Below, in pieces: positions 16,793 through 24,457 of a stretch of 57,038 bases of DNA. Source of the stretch: Chthonomonadaceae bacterium (GTDB lineage Bacteria; Armatimonadota; Chthonomonadetes; Chthonomonadales; Chthonomonadaceae); NCBI GenBank assembly GCA_025054835.1, contig JANWZQ010000022.1, positions 1-57,038 of the forward strand. The letters are read 5' to 3'. Each line of letters starts with the position of its first letter. Position 1 is the first letter of the stretch. The notes under the pieces were generated by a model. The model made no database searches, was not told where the DNA came from, and saw nothing but the letters and a program-made list of their open reading frames with translations. The position numbers were made by a program, and so were the translations under genes.

Positions 16793-17752
16793 TTATTCCC
16801 CGCGCACCAGAACCCCTCCGAGATGCCCGGCAACGGTCAGCATGCCCACGGCGAGCACGGCCAGCGCTGCATGCAGACGCAGGTACCCCGGAGAACGCGC
16901 ACGATCATAACGAGATCGTGCCCACCACATTCCACACAGCAGACCGGTAAACCCGATGGAGGTTGCCAGGTGGTACAGCAGTAACCCTTCCAGTGGCGCA
17001 CCGCCGAATTTGAACCGCCAGGCCAGCAGACCGGTCAGAATAGAAGGCACTGCTGTGACCACCGCCGAGGCCAGCAGAAATTTGCCCGTTGTGCGCCACG
17101 CGTCCCATCGCCTCCAGAAGCCTATCGCATCAAAAAAGAGGCTGGAGAAAAAGAGTGCTACAGGAAAGTGCACCACAATGGGATGCTGGGCGTGTTTCGG
17201 AAACAGAAAGCTCTGCGGCGTGAACACCTGCGTCAGTTCCGACCAGAACGTGTGTTTCTCCGGGGACTGTGCCGCCCCTGTTGCAGCTGCGCCGGATTGC
17301 GGGGACGGAACGCTCTTCGGATCCCCGGGTAACGTGTCCGCCCGGATCTCGTCGATATTGGTCACGCCGTCCCCGTCTGAGTCCAGGCCCTCCACGGATC
17401 TCATGGCTGCCTCCAGCAGAGCAGGCTTGCCGTTTCTCTGGAATGCCTTCTGGATATCGGCACCGTAGGGGTTGTACTTCGAAAGGTCATCCTGATGACA
17501 GAGCCTGCAGGCCGTGCTGGCTTTCTGGATGGCCGTGTTTGCTCCCAGCTGGTAGACCGTCTTCACCTTCACCGGGTAGTCCGGTTTTGCGTGGCATGGG
17601 AGCATACCGGTCAGCAATGCCATACAGAGCACCGTTGCTGCCAAAAATGGAGGGTACAGTTTACCCGGAAGCCTGTTTGCCAGCAACGCGGAGATATCGG
17701 TGTTGCAGAACCTGAATTGTGATACACGGATGTACATAGCACTTGCTCTCAT
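16793..17752 (-). CDS. c-type cytochrome / EF-hand / DUF2231 membrane fusion
   Basis: 319 residues. An N-terminal hydrophobic segment (FLAATVLCMALLTGMLPCHA) acts as a signal or anchor. A single CxxCH haem-attachment site (CRLCHQD, ~residue 85) follows, then a calcium-loop sequence LDSDGDGVTNIDE. After a ~35-residue linker the C-terminal half is DUF2231: HPIVVHFPVALFFSSLFFDAIG and about four membrane helices ending in TVAGHLGGVLVRGE. DUF2231 proteins are membrane proteins whose conserved His residues suggest haem or metal binding. The fusion suggests electron transfer from an extracytoplasmic haem c to the membrane. No distal Met for the haem is obvious. The start of this gene has only a weak Shine-Dalgarno. 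Confidence 0.7.
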   Translation of the reverse strand: MRASAMYIRVSQFRFCNTDISALLANRLPGKLYPPFLAATVLCMALLTGMLPCHAKPDYPVKVKTVYQLGANTAIQKASTACRLCHQDDLSKYNPYGADIQKAFQRNGKPALLEAAMRSVEGLDSDGDGVTNIDEIRADTLPGDPKSVPSPQSGAAATGAAQSPEKHTFWSELTQVFTPQSFLFPKHAQHPIVVHFPVALFFSSLFFDAIGFWRRWDAWRTTGKFLLASAVVTAVPSILTGLLAWRFKFGGAPLEGLLLYHLATSIGFTGLLCGMWWARSRYDRARSPGYLRLHAALAVLAVGMLTVAGHLGGVLVRGE

Positions 17753-17823
17753 TGAGGCTTACTTCTTCTGACACGCTCCTGCATCCGGAGTTGCGTGCAA
17801 AACCGGTTCCAACGGGCAGCAAA

Positions 17824-17861
17824 GCGCGCCACGCCCGGGGTACGGAATAAGCGTGGCGCGC
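17824..17861 (-). terminator. 11-bp perfect hairpin after the NlpC/P60 gene
   Basis: GCGCGCCACGC (17824-17834) pairs exactly with GCGTGGCGCGC (17851-17861) around a 16-nt loop. On the minus strand the stem is followed by only TTTG, so the T-tract is short. It lies 37 nt after the NlpC/P60 stop and probably terminates that transcript. Confidence 0.6.
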
Positions 17862-17897
17862 ATGCATTACGGGAGAGTTGTCGAACGCAGTGTGCTT

Positions 17898-18860
17898 CTA
17901 GTTCGTGTAGCGGCGGGCACCGCGAAATCGCTCGCGGTAGTATCCGGTGTCCAGACGATCCACGCGCACTCCTCCCCGTCGTCGGCTGGAAGCGTGGACG
18001 AACTTCCCGTCGCCCACGTACATCCCCACGTGGGAGATGCCTCGTCGCACTGTCGAGAAGAACACCAGATCGCCGGGCTGCAACTCTTCCAGAGACACTT
18101 TACGCCCCCGATGGAACTGTGCGCTTGCCGAGTGCGGCAACTGGATTCCCTTCTGACGATAAAGGAAACTGGTGAAACCAGAGCAATCGAACCCGCCCCG
18201 GGAAGAACCACCGTAACGATAGGGGGTACCGCGGTACGCATACGCGGTACGCACGATGTCTCTGGTCGGGGCAGGCGCATCGGGCTCCGGGGTGTAACGT
18301 GAGAACCGGGTCCCTCGCCGGTTCTGTGCAACGGATGCATCGAACCGACGCGCCACGCGATCCCGTTCTTCCCGCAAGCTCCTTCTGCGTCGCGCGGACG
18401 ATACTCCGCCCTCCCGTTCGATCCGGTGACTTCCAGCAACAAAGTCTGCGCGGGTCCATCCTGTCCTGCCGTTTGAGAGGCGGATCCGCAACCACCCGCT
18501 GCGCTTGCCGATAACGCGCACCCGGGTACCCTTTTCCAGAAGCATGATCCTCCTGCTCCCCGTTCCGGCACCTGCCCGGAGGCTAACCCCCTGACCGGCG
18601 ATCACCGGTCCAGTGCGTCGCGTCCTGCGGGACGCAGAGCTACTCCGTCTGGAAGAACGCACGCTCTTCTGCTTGCCGTGCGTTTGAGAGGATCGAGAAG
18701 CGCGTGCCTTGCGTTTGCCGGTTGCACGCGATACTGTCGTGTCTCCTTTTGCCCGTGATTTGCGTGCGGAGAATGCTGGCGTCAGAGTGGAGAGCGACAG
18801 CAACAGGGTCAGTGTTACTGCCAGGCAGCAACGCGCCCAGCGAAGTCCGTTGGTGTTCAA
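17898..18860 (-). CDS. SH3b-NlpC/P60 cell-wall hydrolase
   Basis: 320 residues. A signal peptide (CCLAVTLTLLLSLSTLTPAFSA) is followed by a basic Ser/Arg-rich linker, an SH3b domain (VSLRAGAGTGSRRIMLLEKGT, WLRIRLSNGRTGW) and a C-terminal NlpC/P60 domain. The catalytic Cys is in FDCSGFTSFLY, the His in ISHVGMYVGDGKFVHAS. NlpC/P60 enzymes cut D-gamma-glutamyl-diaminopimelate bonds in peptidoglycan stems. TTG at 18860 is chosen because AGGAAGG lies ~10 nt upstream; an ATG at 18914 would place extra residues before the signal peptide. The promoter at 19074-19103 gives a long leader (see separate entry). It stands back to back with cdaA, which makes cyclic di-AMP, a known regulator of wall hydrolases. 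Confidence 0.88.
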   Translation of the reverse strand: MNTNGLRWARCCLAVTLTLLLSLSTLTPAFSARKSRAKGDTTVSRATGKRKARASRSSQTHGKQKSVRSSRRSSSASRRTRRTGPVIAGQGVSLRAGAGTGSRRIMLLEKGTRVRVIGKRSGWLRIRLSNGRTGWTRADFVAGSHRIEREGGVSSARRRRSLREERDRVARRFDASVAQNRRGTRFSRYTPEPDAPAPTRDIVRTAYAYRGTPYRYGGSSRGGFDCSGFTSFLYRQKGIQLPHSASAQFHRGRKVSLEELQPGDLVFFSTVRRGISHVGMYVGDGKFVHASSRRRGGVRVDRLDTGYYRERFRGARRYTN

Positions 18861-19073
18861 CAGTTCACATCCTTCCTGTGTAGGCGTTGTGCGGCACGTG
18901 ATCGCACCATTCATACGAGCGCTCTGCGAGCGCCCGCTGGCTGCGCCTGGTGGAGACTTGATGTCAGTCCGGGGAAGTATCTATCGGCACGTGTGGTGCA
19001 ATGCGCCGATAGAGCAGGATCTACAGAGGATCTGTGATCCGTTGCACAGCATGGGAATTGTCACGCAAAAATA

Positions 19074-19103
19074 ATCATAGCCGATCCCGCGGCCCGATGT
19101 CAA
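19074..19103 (-). promoter_or_regulatory. Promoter for the NlpC/P60 gene
   Basis: On the minus strand a perfect TTGACA (19103-19098), 18-bp spacer, then TATGAT (19079-19074). Transcription would start near 19067, which leaves about 207 nt before the TTG start. Confidence 0.65.
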
Positions 19104-19140
19104 TCCTGACAAACAGAAAAGTTGCCGATCCGTGTGTGCC

Positions 19141-19169
19141 TTGACCGGTCTCAGGACCTGTGATATACT
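19141..19169 (+). promoter_or_regulatory. Promoter for cdaA-cdaR
   Basis: TTGACC (19141-19146), 17-bp spacer, TATACT (19164-19169). Transcription would start near 19176. It is followed by a purine-rich GCAGGAG before the ATG at 19223. Confidence 0.65.
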
Positions 19170-19222
19170 GACAGCACATACCCCGCCGGCACCTCCATGC
19201 CCGCGGCAGGAGTAAGCTCGTC

Positions 19223-20014
19223 ATGGCGATACAGAGCGCCTGGAACCTGGTACGATCGAGCGGTTTCTGGCTGGGCTTGCTGGATATCCTTGTCGTATCG
19301 TACCTTGTGTATCGCCTCCTGCTGCTGGCCCGTGGCTCACGCGCCCTGCAGATCCTCGGTGGCCTTGGCACGTTGTTGCTCGCGCTCTTCGTCAGTGATC
19401 GGTTGCATCTGTACACCCTCAACTGGCTCCTGCGCCAGATCGTTCCGCTGGGCCCGGTCGCGATTGTCATTCTCTTCTATCCGGAGCTGCGCCATGCGCT
19501 CGAGGAGTTCGGCCCCCGCTTCTGGCAACGTGGCCTGAGTTTGCTCAATCGCGAGGATCTATCGGAGATGCTGGAGGCGGTGGTCAACGCGGTGTCTGTC
19601 CTTTCCGCTCGACGGATCGGTGCACTGATCGTCTTCGAACGACAGACCGGTCTGGATGAAGTGATCGCTACCGGCATCCCTCTGGACGCTGCGGTGTCGG
19701 CGGAATTGCTGGAGACCATCTTCTACAAGGGCACGCCTCTTCACGACGGCGCGGTGATCATCCGTAATGGCCGGATTGTTGCAGCGGCCTGCATCCTGCC
19801 GCTGACCGACCGTCCGCGCATCGAGGCCGCAGTGCACACCCGTCACAAGGCCGCTCTCGGAATGTCTGAAAACAGCGATGCCATCGTGGTGGTGGTCTCC
19901 GAAGAGACCGGTACGGTCTCCCTGGCCATTGAAGGAAAGCTCCTGCGAGGCTTCCGGGAAAACACCCTGCGCGAACGGTTGACCGCGTTGTTGCAATCCA
20001 CAGAGAAACGCTAA
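19223..20014 (+). CDS. cdaA: Diadenylate cyclase (membrane c-di-AMP synthase)
   Basis: 263 residues, the CdaA/YbbP length. Three N-terminal membrane helices (LLDILVVSYLVYRLLLL, ALQILGGLGTLLLALFV, GPVAIVILFYPEL) precede the DAC domain. The nucleotide/metal motif is HDGAVIIRNGRI. The second motif, usually RHR, reads TRHKAALGMSE, so one Arg is Lys. DAC enzymes condense two ATP to c-di-AMP at the membrane. CdaR lies 3 nt downstream, as in the conserved cdaAR pair. glmM, often third in Firmicutes, is not here. Confidence 0.93.
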   Translation: MAIQSAWNLVRSSGFWLGLLDILVVSYLVYRLLLLARGSRALQILGGLGTLLLALFVSDRLHLYTLNWLLRQIVPLGPVAIVILFYPELRHALEEFGPRFWQRGLSLLNREDLSEMLEAVVNAVSVLSARRIGALIVFERQTGLDEVIATGIPLDAAVSAELLETIFYKGTPLHDGAVIIRNGRIVAAACILPLTDRPRIEAAVHTRHKAALGMSENSDAIVVVVSEETGTVSLAIEGKLLRGFRENTLRERLTALLQSTEKR

Positions 20015-20017
20015 CCG

Positions 20018-21142
20018 ATGAACCCTGCCGCTGTACAATCGCACCGAGAAGCCCGGATCCGCCGTCGGATCCTGCGCGCATTCGCCTTTAACATGCGGGA
20101 GAACCTGCCGTTCAAGATGCTTTCTGTGCTGCTGGCAACGGTTCTGTATTTCTACGTACAGTCCGAGCGCAACCCGGCGATCTCACGCACTTTCAACGTG
20201 CAGATCACATACGAGAATCAACCGCCGGAGCTCGCCGTCGAAACCGAACAGCAACGCATCACGGTTACCGTGACCGGCCCCCGATCGCTCGTAGAACGGA
20301 TCAAGGAGGATGATCTCCGCGCCGTAGCCGACCTGCGGGGCTTACGTGCCTCCGAGCCCATCACCACGGTCGTCCGGCTCCGCTACACGCTGCAGGGCGA
20401 ATCACCGAACCCGCTGCTCATTCTGGATCCGCCCGGCCCACCCCTCAAGGTGACCATGTACCCCCCCAAAACGCGTAACCTTCCAGTCGTTGCTGAATAC
20501 CCTCAGGAGCCAGCGGCCGGTCAGATGTACGGGAGAGCCGAGATCTACCCCCGAACGCTCACGTTCTCCGGGCGCGCGGACCGGGTGAACCGGGTTGCAC
20601 GTCTCGTTGTGAATGCCATGCCCTCACAACCCGGGGGCCGGATCGACGGGGATTTCCCCGTTGTAGCACTGGACATGCAGGGCAACCCGGTCGAAGATCT
20701 GAAGCTGTCCCAGGACACGGTTCACGTTACCGTACCATTGCTCCCCAAACCGCCGCAGAAGATCGTTCTGGTGAGTCCGGAGATCGTGGATCTACCCCTT
20801 CCCCCGTACAAAGTAGTTTCCATCACGGTCATCCCGCATCAGGTCAAACTGATTGGAAGACACGAACGTCTGCAGCAGATCGCGACCATCACCACGCAGG
20901 AGATTTCCATTCGAGACTTCACGGCTCCGGAAGAGTTGACCGTTCCTTTGGATCTGCCTGCTGATGTGATGGTGCGGGATATTCAGGATCGCCCGGTCAC
21001 GCAGGCGCGCCTGCGGATCAACGTCCAGCGCGTGGGAACACCCCCTGCTCCTCCTGCAACAGCACCGGCACCGGCTCCTTCAAAAACCGGATCCGGCACC
21101 GAAGATGCGCGCGACAGCCGCCCTCCTGCCGGTACCCCCTGA
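20018..21142 (+). CDS. cdaR: CdaR-like YbbR-domain protein
   Basis: 374 residues. One membrane helix near the N-terminus (FKMLSVLLATVLYFYVQ) is followed by extracytoplasmic YbbR repeats: RTFNVQITYENQPP and ITVTVTGPRSLVERI start the first; RNLPVVAEYPQEPAAG, VVALDMQGNPVEDL and VPLDLPADV mark later ones. The tail (~345-374) is Pro/Ala-rich. CdaR binds CdaA in the membrane and tunes its activity. The gap to cdaA is 3 nt, so co-translation is likely. The family and pairing are clear; regulation in this organism is inferred. Confidence 0.85.
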   Translation: MNPAAVQSHREARIRRRILRAFAFNMRENLPFKMLSVLLATVLYFYVQSERNPAISRTFNVQITYENQPPELAVETEQQRITVTVTGPRSLVERIKEDDLRAVADLRGLRASEPITTVVRLRYTLQGESPNPLLILDPPGPPLKVTMYPPKTRNLPVVAEYPQEPAAGQMYGRAEIYPRTLTFSGRADRVNRVARLVVNAMPSQPGGRIDGDFPVVALDMQGNPVEDLKLSQDTVHVTVPLLPKPPQKIVLVSPEIVDLPLPPYKVVSITVIPHQVKLIGRHERLQQIATITTQEISIRDFTAPEELTVPLDLPADVMVRDIQDRPVTQARLRINVQRVGTPPAPPATAPAPAPSKTGSGTEDARDSRPPAGTP

Positions 21143-21154
21143 CCCTGTCACTAT

Positions 21155-21172
21155 CCTGCTGGAAACGGCAGG
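21155..21172. terminator. GAAA-tetraloop hairpin between convergent genes
   Basis: CCTGCTG and CGGCAGG form a 7-bp stem (one G-U) closed by GAAA. It sits between the cdaR stop and the convergent threonine dehydrogenase stop. There is no T-tract, so its role as a terminator is uncertain. Confidence 0.3.
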
Positions 21173-21217
21173 TCTCCCCGGGTCACGAGGCTGCGGAATC
21201 GTGCATCCCGCTTTTCG

Positions 21218-22258
21218 TCACAGCTCGAAAACGACTTTGCCGCACAACCCGTCACGCATCAGCGCCATGCCCTCATCGAATTGATCCAGCGACAGACGGT
21301 GCGTGATCGCCGGTTCGACATTGAGCCGACCGGAGGCCAGCAGGGCACGCATCTGATCCCATGTCTCGTACAGTCGACGCCCCACGATGCAGTGGATGGT
21401 CAACCCCTTGAAGATCATGTCCTCGGCCATATCCAGTTCCACCGGTTGCGAAGGGATCCCCAGCAAAGAGACACGCCCTCCGGGCCGACAGATGCGCATG
21501 GCCTGCCGGATCGCAGAGGGCGCTCCCGACATCTCCAGTACCACGTCTACTCCCTCCCCACCGGTCTGTCCGGCGATGAACGCCTCCAGATCATGGCGAG
21601 TCACGTCGATGGCAGCGTCCGCGCCAAGTTCCCGGGCGAGGCTCAGGCGATACTCCCGTGTATCGGTCGCGTAGACCACAGACGCGCCGCAGGCTTTTGC
21701 CACAGCGACCGCGAAAATCCCGATGGGGCCACACCCCAGAACGACCACGGAACACCCGATGATCTCGCCAGACAGCGCAGTGTGCACAGCGTTGCCCAGT
21801 GGATCCTGAATGCAGGCCCGGTGTGGTGGTACCGAGCGATCGTTCTTCCACGCGCTTCCCGCCGGTACCACCACATAGGGCGCGAAACAACCATCCACAT
21901 CCACTCCGAGGATTTTCGTGTTGGCGCACACATGACGCTCGTTCCGCAGGCACTGCCGGCAATGGCCGCACACCCAGTGGCTCTCACCGCTTACGTAGTC
22001 GCCTACCCGTAACCCACCTACCTCCGCGCCCACCTCGACAACCTCGCCGGCGAACTCGTGCCCCATGATCCGCGGAGGCTGCACTCGCCCTGCCGACCAT
22101 CGATCCCAGGAGTAGATGTGATAATCCGTGCCGCAGATGGAAGTAGCCAGTACCCGGACTTTAACCTGGTCTGGCTTCGTGATCTGCGGCTCCGGAACCT
22201 CAATGAGCTGTGCGCCCGGGCCCGCGCTGGTCTTGACAATCGCTTTCATGAATGACAT
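21218..22258 (-). CDS. tdh: L-threonine 3-dehydrogenase
   Basis: 346 residues, matching the ~341-345 of the family. Zinc-dependent medium-chain dehydrogenase that oxidises L-threonine to 2-amino-3-ketobutyrate with NAD+. Catalytic-zinc residues are in SICGTDYHIY and IMGHEFAGEV. The four structural-zinc Cys are in CGHCRQCLRNERHVC. The NAD-binding Rossmann motif is VVVLGCGPIGIFAVAVA. The block GVDVDGCFAPYVVVPA followed by IQDPLGNAVHTAL is characteristic of TDH rather than sorbitol or alcohol dehydrogenases. No kbl is adjacent. The ATG at 22258 has GAGAGGG ~5 nt upstream. Confidence 0.9.
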   Translation of the reverse strand: MSFMKAIVKTSAGPGAQLIEVPEPQITKPDQVKVRVLATSICGTDYHIYSWDRWSAGRVQPPRIMGHEFAGEVVEVGAEVGGLRVGDYVSGESHWVCGHCRQCLRNERHVCANTKILGVDVDGCFAPYVVVPAGSAWKNDRSVPPHRACIQDPLGNAVHTALSGEIIGCSVVVLGCGPIGIFAVAVAKACGASVVYATDTREYRLSLARELGADAAIDVTRHDLEAFIAGQTGGEGVDVVLEMSGAPSAIRQAMRICRPGGRVSLLGIPSQPVELDMAEDMIFKGLTIHCIVGRRLYETWDQMRALLASGRLNVEPAITHRLSLDQFDEGMALMRDGLCGKVVFEL

Positions 22259-22299
22259 TCGGCCCTCTCGGTGTGCATTTCTGTGGCTCTGACGCCCTC

Positions 22300-22328
22300 A
22301 TTATACTCACAAATGCACACGCAGACCG
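22300..22328 (-). promoter_or_regulatory. Possible tdh promoter
   Basis: A perfect -10 TATAAT on the minus strand (22305-22300), about 42 nt before the tdh start. The -35 position 17 bp upstream reads CGGTCT, which is poor, so only the -10 is convincing. Confidence 0.35.
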
Positions 22329-22380
22329 CGATACCATCGGGCGCGCGGAGGGTCGCAGACAGGGCAGGAAGACCGGGAGA

Positions 22381-23706
22381 TCAGGAAGAAGCCACCCGCT
22401 CCAGCAAGTGCTGCGGTGGAGGCTGACTCAGTTTGGGGAAGAAGTAGCAGAGAATGATCTTCAGAGAACCGGCCACAGGGACTGCGAGCAGCATGCCCCA
22501 GATGCCGAACAACGACGCGCCTGCGGCCATGGCGAAGATACTGAGGACCGGATGCAACCCGACCGATCCGCCCACCACCTTCGGGAAGACAACCTGATCA
22601 AAAACGTTGTTCATCATCAGGGTCCCCACGATGATAAGCAGCGTGTAGGCCAGAGAATTGGCGGGAAATGTCACAAAGAAGAAAGCGGCATGCGCGTCCA
22701 TGGAGTAGGCGATGGCCCCCACAATGCAGGCAGTCAACAGCTGCCCCAGGTAGGGCATGGCGTAGAGAACGCCAGCCAGCAACCCCAGAAACAGGCCATA
22801 GCGCAACCCAGCAACCCAGTAGAACACGCACATCGTCAGACCGTAGAGCGCACAGATCCGGGCCAGACCATTGATGTACCGGGCGAACACCTCGATCACC
22901 CCGTTGGACATCTCGGCGATCCGATTGTGGTACTGTTCCGGCCAGAGCGCGATGATGCGGGCACGCAGAACCGGATAATCTCGCATGAAGAAAAAGGAGG
23001 CGATGGGAATGATTACCAGCCAGAACAACTTCGACGCCGCATCCTGCAGAAACTGAGATATCCCCCCGATCAATCCCCCGGTAGTGCGCTGGATCCAGCT
23101 CTCCCGCCCCCGCTGTGAAGCGAGAATGCTGTTGACCGTTGTGTGCTCGAAGCCGAATCGACGCAACTGATCCTGATGCTTCAACAGGAACGCATCGATG
23201 CGCGTCACAACAGTTTCATAGTAGGCGTTGAAGTTCTGGGACAGTCCCTCCACCTGGCGCGTCAACGAGGGGATTACCAGAACCCCGATCAGGACCAGCG
23301 AAAGCAGTGCCAGCAGGTAGATCAGAACGATCCCGAGCCACCGTGGCCTTCCCTGACGCTCCATGGCGCTCAGAGTCGGATCCAGCATTGCGGCGAGGAA
23401 GAAGGAGATGAGGAAGGGTGGCAGAATGGCCTGCACCTGCCAGAGGAAGTACAGTGCCATCGACGCCGCTACGGTAAGCCAGATCGCCCGCCTCAATTCG
23501 CGGCGCGACCAGCCAAACGGATACATCGCGCGGGCCGGGATGGTCCGCTCCAGGTCGACCTCTGCCAGTGCATCGGAGGCAGTCGAAGACGTCACCGGTG
23601 CAGGAGCCATGACAACCCCGTCTTCGTCTGTCGCGCCTGCAGGTACCTCTGTAGCAGGAGCCTGCTCGGAGAACCGGCTTCTCGCCTCTGGTAACGTCTC
23701 CGACAT
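22381..23706 (-). CDS. AI-2E family (PerM/UPF0118) transporter
   Basis: 441 residues. The N-terminal ~75 residues are soluble and acidic/Pro-rich. About eight membrane helices follow, with the family features: LPPFLISFFLAAMLDP near the first pair, a helical extracytoplasmic/cytosolic insert (LKHQDQLRRFG...), and the C-terminal bundle with MPYLGQLLTACIVGAI and a VVGGSVGLHPVLSIFAMAAG segment typical of the family. Members export varied small molecules or run as Na+/H+ antiporters; AI-2 transport is only one reported case. It is the last gene of the mnmA-cdd-ytxH operon (5 nt gap). Confidence 0.88.
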   Translation of the reverse strand: MSETLPEARSRFSEQAPATEVPAGATDEDGVVMAPAPVTSSTASDALAEVDLERTIPARAMYPFGWSRRELRRAIWLTVAASMALYFLWQVQAILPPFLISFFLAAMLDPTLSAMERQGRPRWLGIVLIYLLALLSLVLIGVLVIPSLTRQVEGLSQNFNAYYETVVTRIDAFLLKHQDQLRRFGFEHTTVNSILASQRGRESWIQRTTGGLIGGISQFLQDAASKLFWLVIIPIASFFFMRDYPVLRARIIALWPEQYHNRIAEMSNGVIEVFARYINGLARICALYGLTMCVFYWVAGLRYGLFLGLLAGVLYAMPYLGQLLTACIVGAIAYSMDAHAAFFFVTFPANSLAYTLLIIVGTLMMNNVFDQVVFPKVVGGSVGLHPVLSIFAMAAGASLFGIWGMLLAVPVAGSLKIILCYFFPKLSQPPPQHLLERVASS

Positions 23707-23711
23707 GACTT

Positions 23712-23996
23712 TTAGCTAACGGCCTCGTCACCTTCCGGTGGAACTTCACCAAGCTTCTGCGTCATGGTAGCGCGGGTCTTCTCCACCGCGGTGCTCACCT
23801 TCTGGCTCACAGTATGGCTGATGTCGGACACCCGATCACTCAGGTCCTTCAACGCCTTGCTCAGCTCATCACGGGTCTCCTGCCCCGACTTCGGCGCGAG
23901 TAACAGGCCGGCCACAGCGCCCACCAGCACACCGATGCCAATCCCCGCCAGCACGCTCACCAGCACATTCCTTTCACTGTCATCATGGTTTGCCAC
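23712..23996 (-). CDS. YtxH-domain protein
   Basis: 94 residues. A glycine-rich membrane helix (LVSVLAGIGIGVLVGAVAGLLLAPKSGQETR) carries the conserved LLAPKSG stretch that defines YtxH/gas-vesicle-like proteins. An amphipathic charged helix (LSKALKDLSDRVSDISHTV...) and a short acidic tail follow. Its function is unknown; a stress-related membrane role is usual for the family. It lies 18 nt after cdd and 5 nt before the AI-2E transporter. Confidence 0.85.
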   Translation of the reverse strand: MANHDDSERNVLVSVLAGIGIGVLVGAVAGLLLAPKSGQETRDELSKALKDLSDRVSDISHTVSQKVSTAVEKTRATMTQKLGEVPPEGDEAVS

Positions 23997-24014
23997 CTTG
24001 TCATTCCTCCTGTG

Positions 24015-24446
24015 TTATCCGTTTTCAGAACCGGAACCATCCTCGGGCATGGATTGTCCCTTCATCCGAAACCCCTCAGGCAGTAACTCGCAGACCTTCC
24101 AGATACCGGCCCCGTCCACGATCACCTCCGCCTCTGGAGGCAGAAACTCGGCCATCACCTGGCGGCAGGCGCCACAGGGCATTCGCTCCGACACACTGGC
24201 ATCAGGCGCGACGCGCAGACAGGTTACAGCAAGGCGCCGGAACGCTCGTGCCCCGGCAGCCACAGCGGAGAACAGGGCCACACGCTCCGCGCAGATTGCC
24301 AGACCGTAGCTGGCGTTCTCCACGTTACATCCGGTGAACACTCCCCGTTCGGTCTCCACTGCGGCTCCCACCGGGAAGCGCGAGTAGGGACAGTAGGCGT
24401 TCCGCGCGGCCCGGCGTGCCTCCTCCAGAAGATCGTTCGCACACAC
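24015..24446 (-). CDS. cdd: Cytidine deaminase
   Basis: 143 residues, a tetrameric-type cytidine deaminase. Zinc site: the catalytic Cys-Ala-Glu motif is ICAERVAL and the paired Cys are in MPCGACRQVMAEF. NAYCPYSRFPVGAAVET and GCNVENASYGL complete the family fold. It deaminates cytidine and deoxycytidine to uridine in pyrimidine salvage. It lies 11 nt after mnmA in the same operon. GTG/ATG alternatives near the start would alter only a few residues. Confidence 0.92.
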   Translation of the reverse strand: MCANDLLEEARRAARNAYCPYSRFPVGAAVETERGVFTGCNVENASYGLAICAERVALFSAVAAGARAFRRLAVTCLRVAPDASVSERMPCGACRQVMAEFLPPEAEVIVDGAGIWKVCELLPEGFRMKGQSMPEDGSGSENG

Positions 24447-24457
24447 GCACTGCCTCC

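Larger units (their letters stand above)
18861..19222. promoter_or_regulatory. Divergent intergenic region and structured leader of the wall-hydrolase gene
   Basis: 362 nt with no gene. It holds divergent promoters for NlpC/P60 (minus) and cdaA (plus). The minus-strand leader (~19067 to 18861) contains three inverted repeats: 19017-19040 (GGATC/GATCC with a second ACAGA/TCTGT stem), 18981-19012 (CTATCGGC with GCCGATAG, extendable to 10 bp) and 18919-18933 (GCGCTC/GAGCGC). I compared it from memory with the ydaO/c-di-AMP riboswitch core and do not see its conserved blocks, so a riboswitch call is not supported. Confidence 0.45.

Noticed and set aside
18861-19067. A c-di-AMP (ydaO) riboswitch upstream of the NlpC/P60 gene
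   Set aside because: Context is ideal and weak similarity exists near GGACTGACA...GGCG, but the conserved GGAGGAACC, GGGTGAAT and CAGCTAACC blocks are not found; left as a finding, not a call.
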